Shown here one piece after another: positions 16,303-24,980 of a stretch of 64,000 nucleotides of DNA. The translations under genes and the position numbers were made by a program. The DNA comes from Dyella silvae (GTDB taxonomy: Bacteria > Pseudomonadota > Gammaproteobacteria > Xanthomonadales > Rhodanobacteraceae). The notes under the pieces were generated by a model that did not search any database, was not told where the DNA came from, and was given only the letters and a program-made list of their open reading frames with translations. Location of the stretch: contig NZ_JAPJBQ010000003.1 in NCBI RefSeq assembly GCF_026421305.1, forward strand, positions 496,001 through 560,000, written 5' to 3'. How positions within the stretch are numbered: the first letter of the stretch is position 1; each line of letters opens with the position of its first letter.

Positions 16303-16787
16303 GCATCGTGCTCCCGCCGCAGATGATCCCGCATGGCGCTGTCCAGATCGTGCTGGGCACGATCCAGCGCAGTCAGCAGCGGACGCAGCCGGTCGCGTGT
16401 GTCGTTCATGGTGGCCACGGCATGGTCCAGCTGCTGCTGGCTGGCTTTCGGGGCCTCGTCACGAATCCAGATGCGTTGCTGAAGCAGGGAGCGCAGCCCC
16501 GCGTCGATGGCGTGCCGTGCTTCCTGCTCGCCGCTGGCGGGCTGGTCAGGGTTGAGCGACATCACGGCGTGGGCATGCTGGAGGCCCGTCCGGCACGTCT
16601 TGAGATCCAGCTCCAGCCGGTCGGCCAGTTCCAGCAGCTGGCGCATGCTGCCGGTGCGCCGATCAGCGCGGCGGCGGTAGATCACTGCCGCCAAGCTCAG
16701 GGTCGCAACAATTAATGAGACGATCCCCAGTCCGAGCATCAGATAGAAGTTCACGGATCGGCCGGCTCGCGACGTAATAAGAGGCAT
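16299..16787 (-). CDS. Hypothetical single-pass membrane protein with a helical cytoplasmic domain
   Basis: Not recognised. From ATG 16787 it has 162 residues: a hydrophobic segment at about residues 16-38 (YLMLGLGIVSLIVATLSLAA) followed by basic RRRADRR, which suggests N-out/C-in topology, then a charged, Gln/Leu-rich region likely to form coiled coils. GTG 16754 and an upstream start to 16865 are alternatives; none has a strong Shine-Dalgarno. It is coupled to maf by an ATGA overlap and divergent from DUF177-rpmF. No enzyme motif is visible. Confidence 0.6.
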   Translation of the reverse strand: MPLITSRAGRSVNFYLMLGLGIVSLIVATLSLAAVIYRRRADRRTGSMRQLLELADRLELDLKTCRTGLQHAHAVMSLNPDQPASGEQEARHAIDAGLRSLLQQRIWIRDEAPKASQQQLDHAVATMNDTRDRLRPLLTALDRAQHDLDSAMRDHLRREHDA

Positions 16788-16855
16788 AAAGTCTGCCGTA
16801 CCGGAAGCATTCAGGCAAAATAGCCCGCGGCGGGTGTCTGGCAGTGACCAACCCG

Positions 16856-16884
16856 TTGACTTCAAGGTGTTGTAATCCTAAGAT
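16856..16884 (+). promoter_or_regulatory. Probable sigma-70 promoter for DUF177-rpmF
   Basis: TTGACT (16856-16861), a 17-bp spacer and TAAGAT (16879-16884). The predicted start of transcription (about 16890-16892) is only two to four bases before the DUF177 ATG at 16894, implying a leaderless or near-leaderless message. Confidence 0.6.
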
Positions 16885-16893
16885 TTCGCGTCT

Positions 16894-17415
16894 ATGTCCG
16901 TGACACTGCCAGAGTCCGTGGACGCTTGGCGCATGGTCTCGGCGCGGCGTTCGTTCCAAGGGGTATTGCCCGTAGTCGCCCTGAAGCGACTGGGCGAGGC
17001 CTTGGCCGGTACGGAAGGGACGGTGCAATACGAGCTGGATTTTGGTCGCGACGAATTTGGTACCTCGTACCTCGATGTTCGCGTCCAGGCCCCGCTCACG
17101 CTGACCTGCCAGCGAACCTTGGATCCGTTTGTACTGCCTGTGACGGTGGATAGCCGGCTAGGGTTGATCCGCTTTGAGCGCGAAGAAGCGGCCCTGCCGC
17201 CGAATGTCGAGCCGCTGCTGGTTGCTGACGACGGCAAGCTGAGTTTGCTGGATGTCATCGAAGACGAATTGTTGTTGGCGCTGCCGCTGGTCCCGGTGAA
17301 TCCGGACAGTACGCTGCCCGAAGAAGTAGTAGGCCCCGGGCCGGAGGAGATCTCCTCAGGTGAAGGGCGTTCCGATAACCCGTTCGCGGTTTTGCGCGAA
17401 CTCAAGAAACGTTGA
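16894..17415 (+). CDS. YceD/DUF177 family protein
   Basis: 173-residue protein of the DUF177 (YceD) family, almost always encoded just before rpmF and implicated in 23S rRNA accumulation or ribosome assembly. Recognised by the N-terminal DAWRMVSARRSFQGVLPV, by VQAPLTLTCQRTLDPF and by the acidic C-terminus with NPFAVLRELKK. Only one Cys of the plant/bacterial C-x-x-C variants is seen. The ATG has no convincing Shine-Dalgarno (only a weak AAGA) and lies directly after a good promoter. Confidence 0.9.
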   Translation: MSVTLPESVDAWRMVSARRSFQGVLPVVALKRLGEALAGTEGTVQYELDFGRDEFGTSYLDVRVQAPLTLTCQRTLDPFVLPVTVDSRLGLIRFEREEAALPPNVEPLLVADDGKLSLLDVIEDELLLALPLVPVNPDSTLPEEVVGPGPEEISSGEGRSDNPFAVLRELKKR

Positions 17416-17433
17416 TTTAGCTGGAGATTCGCC

Positions 17434-17628
17434 ATGGCCGTTGCCAAGAGCCGCAAGACCCCGTCCACCCGCGGCATGCGTCGTTCGCACGATGCGCTCA
17501 AGACCGTGCAGCTGGCCACCGATCCGACCAGTGGCGAGGTGCACCTGCGCCACCACGTCACCAAGGATGGCTACTACCGCGGTAAGAAGGTCATCGACAC
17601 CAATACGTCGGTGGTCGAAGAGGATTAA
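17434..17628 (+). CDS. rpmF: 50S ribosomal protein L32
   Basis: 64-residue large-subunit protein beginning [20 protein letters not shown], of the zinc-free type lacking the two CxxC motifs. It lies 18 bases after DUF177, the universal arrangement. A hairpin with weak T character (GCGGCGCG-ATTT-CGCGCCGC, 17659-17678) lies 30 bases downstream and may partly terminate. plsX, often next in this operon, is absent. Confidence 0.97.
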   Translation: MAVAKSRKTPSTRGMRRSHDALKTVQLATDPTSGEVHLRHHVTKDGYYRGKKVIDTNTSVVEED

Positions 17629-17658
17629 TCGTTCCCGCAAGGGATACGGTTTCGCATG

Positions 17659-17687
17659 GCGGCGCGATTTCGCGCCGCTTTGCGTTT
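17659..17687 (+). terminator. Possible weak terminator after rpmF
   Basis: Perfect 8-bp arms GCGGCGCG (17659-17666) and CGCGCCGC (17671-17678) with a 4-base loop, followed by TTTGCGTTT. The T-run is interrupted, so read-through to fabH is likely. Confidence 0.5.
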
Positions 17688-17762
17688 ATGCGATCACCCA
17701 CGTAACGTTGGCGGATTGCAAGTCTGTTACAGCTTCGTACCAACCCGTCGCATGGAAAGTTA

Positions 17763-18737
17763 ATGGCCCAGATCTATGCCCGCATCACAGGCACCGGCAG
17801 CGCGCTGCCCGAGCGCGTGGTGACCAACGCCGATCTCGAGAAGATCGTCGAAACCAGTGACGAATGGATTCGCTCCCGTACCGGTATTCAGAAGCGCCAT
17901 ATTGCCGCTGAAGGCCAGACCACCGGCGATCTAGCCACCGAAGCTGCGCTGCGCGCGCTTGAGGCGGCTGGCGTCAAAGCCTCCGAGCTCGACCTGATCG
18001 TGCTTGGCACGACCACGCCGGACATCATCTTCCCGTCCACCGCCTGCCTGGTGCAGCATCGCCTCGGCGCGAACGGCTGCGCTGCGTTCGACGTCAATGC
18101 CGCGTGTTCGGGCTTCGTCTACGCGCTCGGTATCGCCGATAAGTTCATTCGCAGCGGCCAGTCCAAAAAGGTGCTGGTGATCGGTGCGGAAACGCTGACC
18201 CGCATGATCGACTGGAACGAGCGCGAAACCTGCGTGTTGTTCGGCGACGGTGCGGGCGCGGTGGTGCTGGAGGCTTCGGAAGAGCCGGGCATCTACGCGA
18301 CCCTGCTGCACGCCGATGGTGGCTTCAAGCACCTGCTGTACAACCCGGTAGGCGTGTCCGCTGGTTTCAAGGACGAGCCCAACCACGGCGTGCGCATCAA
18401 CATGTCCGGCCGCGAAGTGTTCAAGGTCGCCGTGAAGACGCTCGATTCCTTGGTGGATGAAACCCTGCAGGCTGCCGGCATGGAAGCTTCGCAGATCGAC
18501 TGGCTGATTCCGCATCAGGCCAACCTGCGCATCATCGAAGCGACAGCCAAGCGCCTGAACATGCCGATGGAGCAGGTGATCGTGACGGTGCACGAGCACG
18601 CCAATACCTCGTCGGGCTCGGTACCGCTGGCGCTGGATTACGCGGTGCGTTCGGGACAGGTGCAGCGCGGTCAGAACCTGTTGCTGGAAGCATTCGGTGG
18701 AGGCTTCACCTGGGCGTCGGCGCTGCTGCGTTACTAA
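17763..18737 (+). CDS. fabH: Beta-ketoacyl-ACP synthase III
   Basis: Condenses acetyl-CoA with malonyl-ACP to start fatty acid synthesis. 324 residues. The triad is Cys115 (NAACSGF), His251 (PHQANLRI) and Asn281 (HANTSSGS), as in FabH. A GGAAAG Shine-Dalgarno precedes ATG 17763. It lies after rpmF and before fabD in a fab cluster. A strong terminator and a REP-like element follow, so fabD is probably transcribed from its own promoter or by read-through. Confidence 0.97.
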   Translation: MAQIYARITGTGSALPERVVTNADLEKIVETSDEWIRSRTGIQKRHIAAEGQTTGDLATEAALRALEAAGVKASELDLIVLGTTTPDIIFPSTACLVQHRLGANGCAAFDVNAACSGFVYALGIADKFIRSGQSKKVLVIGAETLTRMIDWNERETCVLFGDGAGAVVLEASEEPGIYATLLHADGGFKHLLYNPVGVSAGFKDEPNHGVRINMSGREVFKVAVKTLDSLVDETLQAAGMEASQIDWLIPHQANLRIIEATAKRLNMPMEQVIVTVHEHANTSSGSVPLALDYAVRSGQVQRGQNLLLEAFGGGFTWASALLRY

Positions 18738-18760
18738 TCGCTACGCTTCTACATGCTCAA

Positions 18761-18790
18761 AAAATGCCGCCCTCCAAGGCGGCATTTTTT
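18761..18790 (+). terminator. Intrinsic terminator after fabH
   Basis: Arms AAAATGCCGCC (18761-18771) and GGCGGCATTTT (18778-18788) around CTCCAA, followed by an unbroken T-run to 18791. Confidence 0.9.
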
Positions 18791-18918
18791 TGCTCGTCAT
18801 TCCGGCGCAGGCCGGAATCCAGGAGACTCACTGCTTGGTTGCCGCGAAAGCCTTAAGCGTTTCGCGACAACCAAGTCATGTCTCAACTGGATTCCGGCCT
18901 ACGCCGGAATGACGAGCA
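18791..18918. repeat. Nested inverted-repeat element (GTCATTCCGG family) between fabH and fabD
   Basis: Outer arms at 18791-18821 and 18888-18918 are nearly complementary; each is itself a small palindrome (CCGGCGCAGGCCGG on the left, CCGGCCTACGCCGG on the right). Inner arms CTTGGTTG (18834-18841) and CAACCAAG, together with CGCGAAA and TTTCGCG, pair around 18834-18875. The outer motif CGTCATTCCGGC is a widely dispersed proteobacterial intergenic repeat. It sits between a terminator and fabD. Confidence 0.75.
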
Positions 18919-19037
18919 AAGAGCCGCCCTCGGGTGCCCGCAAGGTTGCCCAACGCTCATTCCTGAGCGAATACAGCTGCGTATGGCCGCCATTACTGGC
19001 ACCATTCCGTTTTTCGTTTCCGGAAAGTCCACGCTCC

Positions 19038-19985
19038 ATGACCCAGACCGCCGCCAACCTCGCTTTCGTTTTCCCGGGCCAGGGCTCGCAGTCGGTAGGC
19101 ATGCTGGCCGAATTGGCCGCTGCCCACCCGGAAGTGAAGGCTACTTTCGACGAGGCGTCGCAGGGCGCTGGCGTCGACCTGTGGGCGCTCAGCCAGCAGG
19201 GGCCGGAGGAAGACCTCAATCGCACCGAGAACACGCAGCCGGCATTGCTTGCCGCCAGCGTGGCGGTGTGGCGCGTGTGGGGGAAGCTGGGCGGTGCGCG
19301 TCCGGCGCAGCTTTCGGGTCACAGTCTCGGCGAGTACAGTGCGCTCGTTTGTGCTGGCGCCTTGTCGCTGCACGATGCGGCGGCGCTGGTGGCCGAGCGC
19401 GGCCGCCTGATGCAGGCAGCGGTGCCGCCGGGCGTGGGCGCGATGGCCGCCATTCTTGGTGGTGACGACGCGCAGATTGCTGCCGTGTGCGAAGAAGTGG
19501 CGCAGGGCCAGGTGGTTTCGCCGGCCAACTTCAATTCGCCTGGCCAGCTGGTGATCGCTGGTAACGCCGAGGCTGTTGATCGCGCGCTTGCCAAGCTCGC
19601 GGAGCAGGGCGTGAAGAAGGCCATCAAGCTCGCTGTCTCGGTGCCTTCGCACTGCGCGCTGATGCGCGATGCGGCCGATCGCCTGGGTGATCGCATGGAT
19701 GCGCTCCAGTGGGCGCTGCCCTCCATTCCGGTGGTACAGAACGCCGAAGCCCGCAGCTACGCCACGCTGGAAGATATCCGCGGCGCGCTGCAGCGCCAGC
19801 TTTATCTGCCGGTCCGCTGGACCGAGTGTGTGCAGGCATTGGTGGCTGGCGGCGCAACGCGCGTGGCCGAAGCCGGTCCGGGCAAGGTGCTGGCAGGTTT
19901 GATCAAGCGTATCGACAAGAGTGTCGAGGCGCGTGCCATCGGCACGCCGGCCGAGTTGGAAGTCGCGCGCGCCGAGTGGGCCTGA
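19038..19985 (+). CDS. fabD: Malonyl-CoA:ACP transacylase
   Basis: Loads malonyl groups onto ACP. 315 residues from ATG 19038 (MTQTAANLAFVFPGQGSQ). Catalytic Ser96 is in GHSLGEYS and His205 in VPSHCALM; the N-terminal FPGQGSQ and the late AEAGPGKVLAGLIKRI are hallmarks. The frame is open upstream as far as 18753, but that part runs through a terminator and a repeat and cannot be coding. fabG follows after 64 bases. Confidence 0.97.
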   Translation: MTQTAANLAFVFPGQGSQSVGMLAELAAAHPEVKATFDEASQGAGVDLWALSQQGPEEDLNRTENTQPALLAASVAVWRVWGKLGGARPAQLSGHSLGEYSALVCAGALSLHDAAALVAERGRLMQAAVPPGVGAMAAILGGDDAQIAAVCEEVAQGQVVSPANFNSPGQLVIAGNAEAVDRALAKLAEQGVKKAIKLAVSVPSHCALMRDAADRLGDRMDALQWALPSIPVVQNAEARSYATLEDIRGALQRQLYLPVRWTECVQALVAGGATRVAEAGPGKVLAGLIKRIDKSVEARAIGTPAELEVARAEWA

Positions 19986-20049
19986 GCCGTTTCAAACGAA
20001 TCATGCGGCTGGATGCCCTGACGTCCAGCCATCCAAAGGGAAATGACCT

Positions 20050-20793
20050 ATGAGCAAGACACTGCAAGGTGAAATCGCCCTCGTCACGGGCGCCAGCCGT
20101 GGTATTGGCGCGGCCATTGCCGACGAGTTGGCCGCCATGGGCGCCACCGTGATCGGTACCGCCACCACTGAGAGCGGCGCGGCCGCCATTGGCGAGCGAC
20201 TGGCCCCGCACGGCGGTCACGGCCGTGCGCTTAACGTGACCGATAGTGCTGCAGTCGATGCGCTGATCGGCGAGATCACCAAGGAATTCGGTGCGGTGTC
20301 GATCCTGGTCAACAACGCGGGCATTACCCGCGACCAGTTGCTGATGCGCATGCCGGAAGACGACTGGCAGGCCATCCTCGATACCAACCTCACGTCGGTT
20401 TATCGCACCTCCAAGGCCGTGATGCGCGGCATGATGAAGGCGCGGAAGGGCCGCATTATTTCGATCGCCTCGGTGATTGGTCTCACCGGCAATCCGGGGC
20501 AGGCGAACTACGCCGCGGCAAAGGCCGGCATCATTGCGTTCTCCAAATCGCTGGCCCGTGAGATTGGTTCGCGCGGCATCACCGTCAACGTGGTGGCGCC
20601 GGGCTTCATCGACACCGACATGACGCGTTCGCTGCCGGAAGAATCCAAGCAGGCGCTGCTGGGTCAGATCGCGCTCGGCCGACTGGGCGAGGCCAGCGAT
20701 ATTGCCAAGGCCGTGGGCTTCCTGGCGTCCCCGGCGGCGGCCTACATCACCGGCGAAACCCTGCATGTCAACGGCGGCATGTACATGCCGTAA
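20050..20793 (+). CDS. fabG: 3-oxoacyl-ACP reductase
   Basis: NADPH-dependent reduction of 3-ketoacyl-ACP in the elongation cycle. 247 residues, short-chain dehydrogenase fold: cofactor motif TGASRGIG at about 14-21, NNAG near 90, catalytic Ser (IASVIG) and YAAAK. The Shine-Dalgarno-like AAAGGGAAATGACCTATG region (20036 onward) precedes the ATG. acpP follows after a 311-base spacer. Confidence 0.97.
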   Translation: MSKTLQGEIALVTGASRGIGAAIADELAAMGATVIGTATTESGAAAIGERLAPHGGHGRALNVTDSAAVDALIGEITKEFGAVSILVNNAGITRDQLLMRMPEDDWQAILDTNLTSVYRTSKAVMRGMMKARKGRIISIASVIGLTGNPGQANYAAAKAGIIAFSKSLAREIGSRGITVNVVAPGFIDTDMTRSLPEESKQALLGQIALGRLGEASDIAKAVGFLASPAAAYITGETLHVNGGMYMP

Positions 20794-21104
20794 AACGTGC
20801 GGTGGGGTCGGCACATCGTGTCGCAACCCTCCGGCATTTAACGCATTGTTTGAAACGGTCGGGCGCCCTCCAGCCTTGCTGGAAGGCCGCCCGGCGCGCC
20901 GGCACGGGCCGGTTTAACAAGGAGTTGTCGCAAGCGGCTTCGTTTTAGGCGACAATTGCTTCTTTCACGCCGGTCCCGTGGCCTGCGTTTAACACTGCTG
21001 GCGGACCATGGCGGCCCCTGAGCTTAGCCACTACAATCCGCCGGCCATATGCCGGCCGCAGGCCGGTGTTGACAGGTAACTACTCCTTGGGAGGTATTGG
21101 CAAC
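20794..21104. other. Intergenic spacer fabG-acpP (311 bases)
   Basis: No gene seen. A long imperfect hairpin lies around 20858-20895 (CGGGCG..CGCCCG with an inner CCTCCAGC/GCTGGAAGG stem), and a TTGTCGC/GCGACAA pair at about 20925-20956. TACAAT at 21032-21037 could be an acpP -10 box, but no good -35 is visible at 17 bp. A strong Shine-Dalgarno, GGGAGGT (21089-21095), lies 9 bases before the acpP ATG. Confidence 0.5.
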
Positions 21105-21344
21105 ATGAGCACCATCGAAGAGCGCGTCAAGAAAATCGTCATCGAGCAGCTGGGCGTGAAGGAGGATGAAGTCACGGCGAACGCTTCGTTCGTGGACGAT
21201 CTGGGCGCTGATTCGCTGGACACCGTTGAGCTGGTGATGGCTCTCGAGGAAGAGTTCGAGACCGAAATTCCGGACGAAGAAGCCGAGAAGATCACCACGG
21301 TGCAGCAGGCTGTTGACTACATCAAGGCCCACACCAAGGAGTGA
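21105..21344 (+). CDS. acpP: Acyl carrier protein
   Basis: 79-residue acidic four-helix carrier of growing acyl chains. The 4'-phosphopantetheine attachment site is Ser37 in [13 protein letters not shown] 21105 is preceded by the strong GGGAGGT Shine-Dalgarno at ideal spacing, expected for a very abundant protein; an in-frame ATG at 21066 is disfavoured. It is followed by its own intrinsic terminator, so it can be expressed as a separate high-level transcript between fabG and fabF. Confidence 0.98.
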   Translation: MSTIEERVKKIVIEQLGVKEDEVTANASFVDDLGADSLDTVELVMALEEEFETEIPDEEAEKITTVQQAVDYIKAHTKE

Positions 21345-21403
21345 TCGCTCCGTAGCGACAGACGCGTTCACATGAAGCGTCAGTCCACTAGCGATACCGG
21401 AAG

Positions 21404-21429
21404 CTGCGCCACATTGGCGCAGTTTTCGT
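21404..21429 (+). terminator. Intrinsic terminator after acpP
   Basis: Perfect 8-bp arms CTGCGCCA (21404-21411) and TGGCGCAG (21415-21422) with a 3-base loop, followed by TTTTCGTTT. Confidence 0.8.
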
Positions 21430-21559
21430 TTCTGCATTTTGCAACGTCCGATCCCGTATGGTGCGCGCTGCACGCCAACGGCCCGGATGACGTGGCCGCG
21501 AAAGACACAGATCCCCTGTCCCTATCGACAGTGCCACGGAAACACGAGGGAAGATCAGC

Positions 21560-22798
21560 ATGAGCAAACGACGTGTGGTTGTAACCGGCCTCGGCATCAT
21601 TTCGCCGGTCGGCAACGATATCGCGACCGCCTGGGACAACATTCTCAAGGGCGTCAGCGGCATCGGTGAGGTTACCCATTTCGACGCCACCGCCTATGCC
21701 ACGCGCATCGCCGGTCAGGTACGCGATTTCGATCCGGCGCAATGGATTGCTCCGAAAGAGATCAAGAAGATGGATCCGTTCATCCATTACGGCATTGCCG
21801 CAGGCACGCAAGCCTTGCGCGATTCCGGTCTGGAAGTGACGGAAGCCAATGCACCGCGCATCGGCGTGGCGGTGGCGGCCGGCATCGGCGGCCTGCACAC
21901 CATCGAACACACCTCGACCGAGCTGCACGACAAGGGTCCGCGCCGCGTGTCGCCTTTCTTCGTGCCAAGTTCGATCATCAACATGGTCTCGGGTCACCTG
22001 TCGATCATGTACGGCCTGAAGGGCCCGAACATCGCCTGCGTCACCGCCTGCACCACCGGTACGCACAACATCGGTCTGGCCGCGCGCATGATTCAGTACG
22101 GCGATGCCGATGTGATGATCGCCGGCGGCGCCGAGTTCGCCACCACCGGTACCGCCATGGCGGGCTTCTGCTCGGCCAAGGCCATGTCCACCCGCAATGA
22201 CGAGCCGACCAAGGCCAGTCGTCCGTGGGACAAGGACCGCGACGGTTTCGTGCTGTCCGATGGCGCCGGTGTACTGGTGCTGGAAGAGTACGAACACGCC
22301 AAGGCACGCGGCGCCAAGATCTACGCCGAGCTGGTCGGCTTTGGCATGAGCGGTGACGCCTTCCACATCACTGCGCCGAGCGAGGGCGGTGAAGGTGCGG
22401 CACGCTGCATGGACAGCGCGCTGAAGGATGGCGGCATCAATCCGACCGACGTGCAGTACATCAATGCGCACGGTACCTCGACGCCGCTGGGCGACCTGGG
22501 CGAAGTGCTGGCTGCCAAGCGCGTGTTCGGTGATCACGCCTACAAGCTGGCGATGAGCTCGACCAAGTCGGTGACCGGTCACCTGCTCGGTGCGGCCGGT
22601 GGTGTCGAAGCGATCTTCACCATCCTCGCCCTGCGCGATCAGGTGTTGCCGCCCACCATCAACCTGGACGAGCCGGGTGAAGGCTGCGATCTCGACTTCG
22701 TGCCGCACACGGCGCGCGAAGCCAAGCTCGACGTGGTCATCTCCAACTCGTTTGGCTTCGGCGGCACCAACGGCACGCTGGCGTTCCGTCGCGTTTGA
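21560..22798 (+). CDS. fabF: Beta-ketoacyl-ACP synthase II
   Basis: Elongating condensing enzyme. 412 residues with the Cys-His-His triad Cys164 ([13 protein letters not shown]), His304 ([11 protein letters not shown]) and His341 ([12 protein letters not shown]). The N-terminus [17 protein letters not shown] is typical. AGGGAAGA precedes the ATG. Its stop overlaps the start region of pabB, beginning a long chain of overlapping genes down to holB. Confidence 0.97.
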   Translation: MSKRRVVVTGLGIISPVGNDIATAWDNILKGVSGIGEVTHFDATAYATRIAGQVRDFDPAQWIAPKEIKKMDPFIHYGIAAGTQALRDSGLEVTEANAPRIGVAVAAGIGGLHTIEHTSTELHDKGPRRVSPFFVPSSIINMVSGHLSIMYGLKGPNIACVTACTTGTHNIGLAARMIQYGDADVMIAGGAEFATTGTAMAGFCSAKAMSTRNDEPTKASRPWDKDRDGFVLSDGAGVLVLEEYEHAKARGAKIYAELVGFGMSGDAFHITAPSEGGEGAARCMDSALKDGGINPTDVQYINAHGTSTPLGDLGEVLAAKRVFGDHAYKLAMSSTKSVTGHLLGAAGGVEAIFTILALRDQVLPPTINLDEPGEGCDLDFVPHTAREAKLDVVISNSFGFGGTNGTLAFRRV

Positions 22799-24156
22799 GC
22801 GGCGTGAAAAAGCTACATCGTCGTACTTTGCACGGCCGGCGCGATCTGCTCGCGCCGGCCGCTGCATTTCCGGAGCGCTATCCGGGTTTGCTACAGAGCG
22901 TGACGCACGGTACGCCGCAGTCTCGCTACGACATTCTGTTCGCCTTTCCGCAGGAACGTCTGACGCTGCATGCTGATGGTCGCCTGGTCGACGGGCAGGG
23001 AATTGAGCATCAGGGTCGCTTTCTCGATGCGCTCGATGAGGCGTGGCGTGGTGTTCGCTCGACGCATGACCATGCCGATGAACTGCCGTTTCATGGCGGT
23101 TGGTTGCTGCTACTCACCTACGAACTGGTGGGTGAAATCGAGTCGCGGCTACGCCTTCGCCCGCCCAGCCCCTTGCCGACGGCGCTGGCGATGCGTTGCC
23201 CGGCGGCGGTGATCGTGGATCACGCGCGTGGCTGCACCGTGCTGGTTGCCGAAGATGGGCACGATGCATCGCTGGACATCATGGAGGTGGACCTCGGCAT
23301 CGATATGTCGGTGCCGGCGCTGGCGTCGCCGGATGTCATCGAAGAGGACGATCCCGTCGTTTTTCTTGATGGCGTTGAGCGCATTCATGATCACCTGCAT
23401 GCTGGCGACATTTTTCAAGTCAACTTGTCGCGCGCATGGCGTGCGCATTACGCCACGCCGCCGCAACCGGCTCAGCTTTATCTGGCGCTGAGGCAGGCCA
23501 ATCCAGCGCCTTTTGCCGGTTTGCTTCAACAAGCCGAATGGGCGGTGGTGAGTTCTTCGCCGGAGCGGCTGGTCGAAGTACGCGATGGTCTGGCTCAGAC
23601 GCGCCCGATCGCTGGCACGCGACCGCGCACGCCGGGTGATGACGATCTGGCGCGCATTCGCGAGCTGACCTCGCATCCCAAGGAACGTGCCGAGCACGTG
23701 ATGCTTATCGACCTGGAGCGCAATGACCTGGGGCGCGTATGCGTTCCGGGCACAGTCGAGGTCAATGAGCTGATGGTGGTGGAGAGCTACGCGCATGTGC
23801 ACCACATCGTGTCGAATGTGCGGGGACGCTTGCGTAGCGATGTGACGCCAGGTCAGGTGATCGCCGCGACATTCCCGGGAGGCACCATCACTGGTTGCCC
23901 CAAGGTGCGTTGTATGGAAATCATCGCGGCGCTCGAGAATGCACCGCGTGGTGCCTATACGGGCGCGCTTGGCTATCTCGATCGCAACGGCGATCTCGAT
24001 CTGAACATCCTCATCCGCACCTTCACGCTGGCGGGCTCCGACGTGACGCTGCGCGCCGGTGCAGGCATCGTGGCCGACTCGGTGGCGGAGAAAGAGCTGG
24101 ATGAGACGCGTGCAAAAGCGCGCGGTTTGCTGCGTGCGCTGGGAGTGCAGGGCTGA
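22795..24156 (+). CDS. pabB: Aminodeoxychorismate synthase component I
   Basis: Converts chorismate plus ammonia to 4-amino-4-deoxychorismate for p-aminobenzoate and folate. About 453 residues. The C-terminal chorismate-binding domain is clear: [50 protein letters not shown] and [12 protein letters not shown]. The lysine in PKVR rather than a PIAGTxxR-only pattern fits PabB/TrpE chemistry. The start is uncertain: TTG 22795 overlaps the fabF stop by 4 bases, and GTG 22804 is an alternative; no ATG lies near. Coupled to pabC by TGATG. Confidence 0.92.
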   Translation: MSGVKKLHRRTLHGRRDLLAPAAAFPERYPGLLQSVTHGTPQSRYDILFAFPQERLTLHADGRLVDGQGIEHQGRFLDALDEAWRGVRSTHDHADELPFHGGWLLLLTYELVGEIESRLRLRPPSPLPTALAMRCPAAVIVDHARGCTVLVAEDGHDASLDIMEVDLGIDMSVPALASPDVIEEDDPVVFLDGVERIHDHLHAGDIFQVNLSRAWRAHYATPPQPAQLYLALRQANPAPFAGLLQQAEWAVVSSSPERLVEVRDGLAQTRPIAGTRPRTPGDDDLARIRELTSHPKERAEHVMLIDLERNDLGRVCVPGTVEVNELMVVESYAHVHHIVSNVRGRLRSDVTPGQVIAATFPGGTITGCPKVRCMEIIAALENAPRGAYTGALGYLDRNGDLDLNILIRTFTLAGSDVTLRAGAGIVADSVAEKELDETRAKARGLLRALGVQG

Positions 24157-24980
24157 TGTCCGGCCTGGTGTTGGTGAACGGCATGCCGACAACGATGGTG
24201 TCGGTCTTCGATCGGGGTTTGTCCTACGGCGATGGTTTGTTCGAAACGATCCGCTTCGTGCGAGGCGAGGCGCCGTTGTGGTCAAGGCACATGCGGCGCC
24301 TGCAGGACAGCTGCGCACGCCTGCGGTTGCCCGAACCCGATGCCCAGCTGCTACTCGATGAAGCAGTGGCCGTTACGGTGGGACTCGAGCACGCCGTGGT
24401 GCGCATCACGCTGACGCGAGGCCTGGGGGAGCGAGGCTATGCACCTCCGGCGTCGCCGGTCATGTCACGCATCGTGGCAGGCTTCGACGCGCCGGTGATG
24501 AGCGGCCCTGCTTACGTTTGCGGAGTGCGCGTGTGTTGGTGTGAAACGCATCTGGCGCCGCAGCCCTTGCTGGCGGGCATGAAACACCTCAATCGCCTTG
24601 AGCAGGTACTGGCGCGAGCCGAGTGGTCGGACGCCGCCGTGATGGAAGGGCTGCTGCGTGATACGGATGGACTGGTGGTCTCCGGCACCATGACCAACCT
24701 GTTCGCCGTCATCGATGGCGTGCTGGTGACACCGGCAGTGGACCGTTGTGGTGTGGCCGGGGTTGCCCGTGCTGAAGTGCTGGCCTTCCGGCCTGACGCG
24801 CAAGTGGTGGCTCTGCGAGATGAAGATCTGGCGCGAGCCAGTGAAGTCTTCCTCAGCTCCAGCGTCCGGGGCATTCTGCCTGTTCAGGCCGTGGACGATA
24901 CCGTGTATGTTCCCGGCCCAGTCACTCGTGCCTTGCAATGGCATTGGCACGACCTGGGATTCCCTATGGAGCAGGCATGA
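24156..24980 (+). CDS. pabC: Aminodeoxychorismate lyase
   Basis: PLP-dependent fold-type IV enzyme releasing pyruvate from aminodeoxychorismate to give p-aminobenzoate. 274 residues. The early VSVFDRGLSYGDGLFETIR and the lysine in LAGMKHLNRLEQVLAR (Schiff base, about residue 144) identify the class IV aminotransferase/lyase family, and the position between pabB and mltG supports PabC over branched-chain or D-amino acid transaminases. Overlaps its neighbours at both ends (TGATG, ATGA). Confidence 0.93.
   Translation: MSGLVLVNGMPTTMVSVFDRGLSYGDGLFETIRFVRGEAPLWSRHMRRLQDSCARLRLPEPDAQLLLDEAVAVTVGLEHAVVRITLTRGLGERGYAPPASPVMSRIVAGFDAPVMSGPAYVCGVRVCWCETHLAPQPLLAGMKHLNRLEQVLARAEWSDAAVMEGLLRDTDGLVVSGTMTNLFAVIDGVLVTPAVDRCGVAGVARAEVLAFRPDAQVVALRDEDLARASEVFLSSSVRGILPVQAVDDTVYVPGPVTRALQWHWHDLGFPMEQA

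Noticed and set aside
18753-19037. Upstream in-frame extension of fabD
   Set aside because: It runs through an intrinsic terminator and a nested repeat; ATG 19038 gives the canonical FabD N-terminus.
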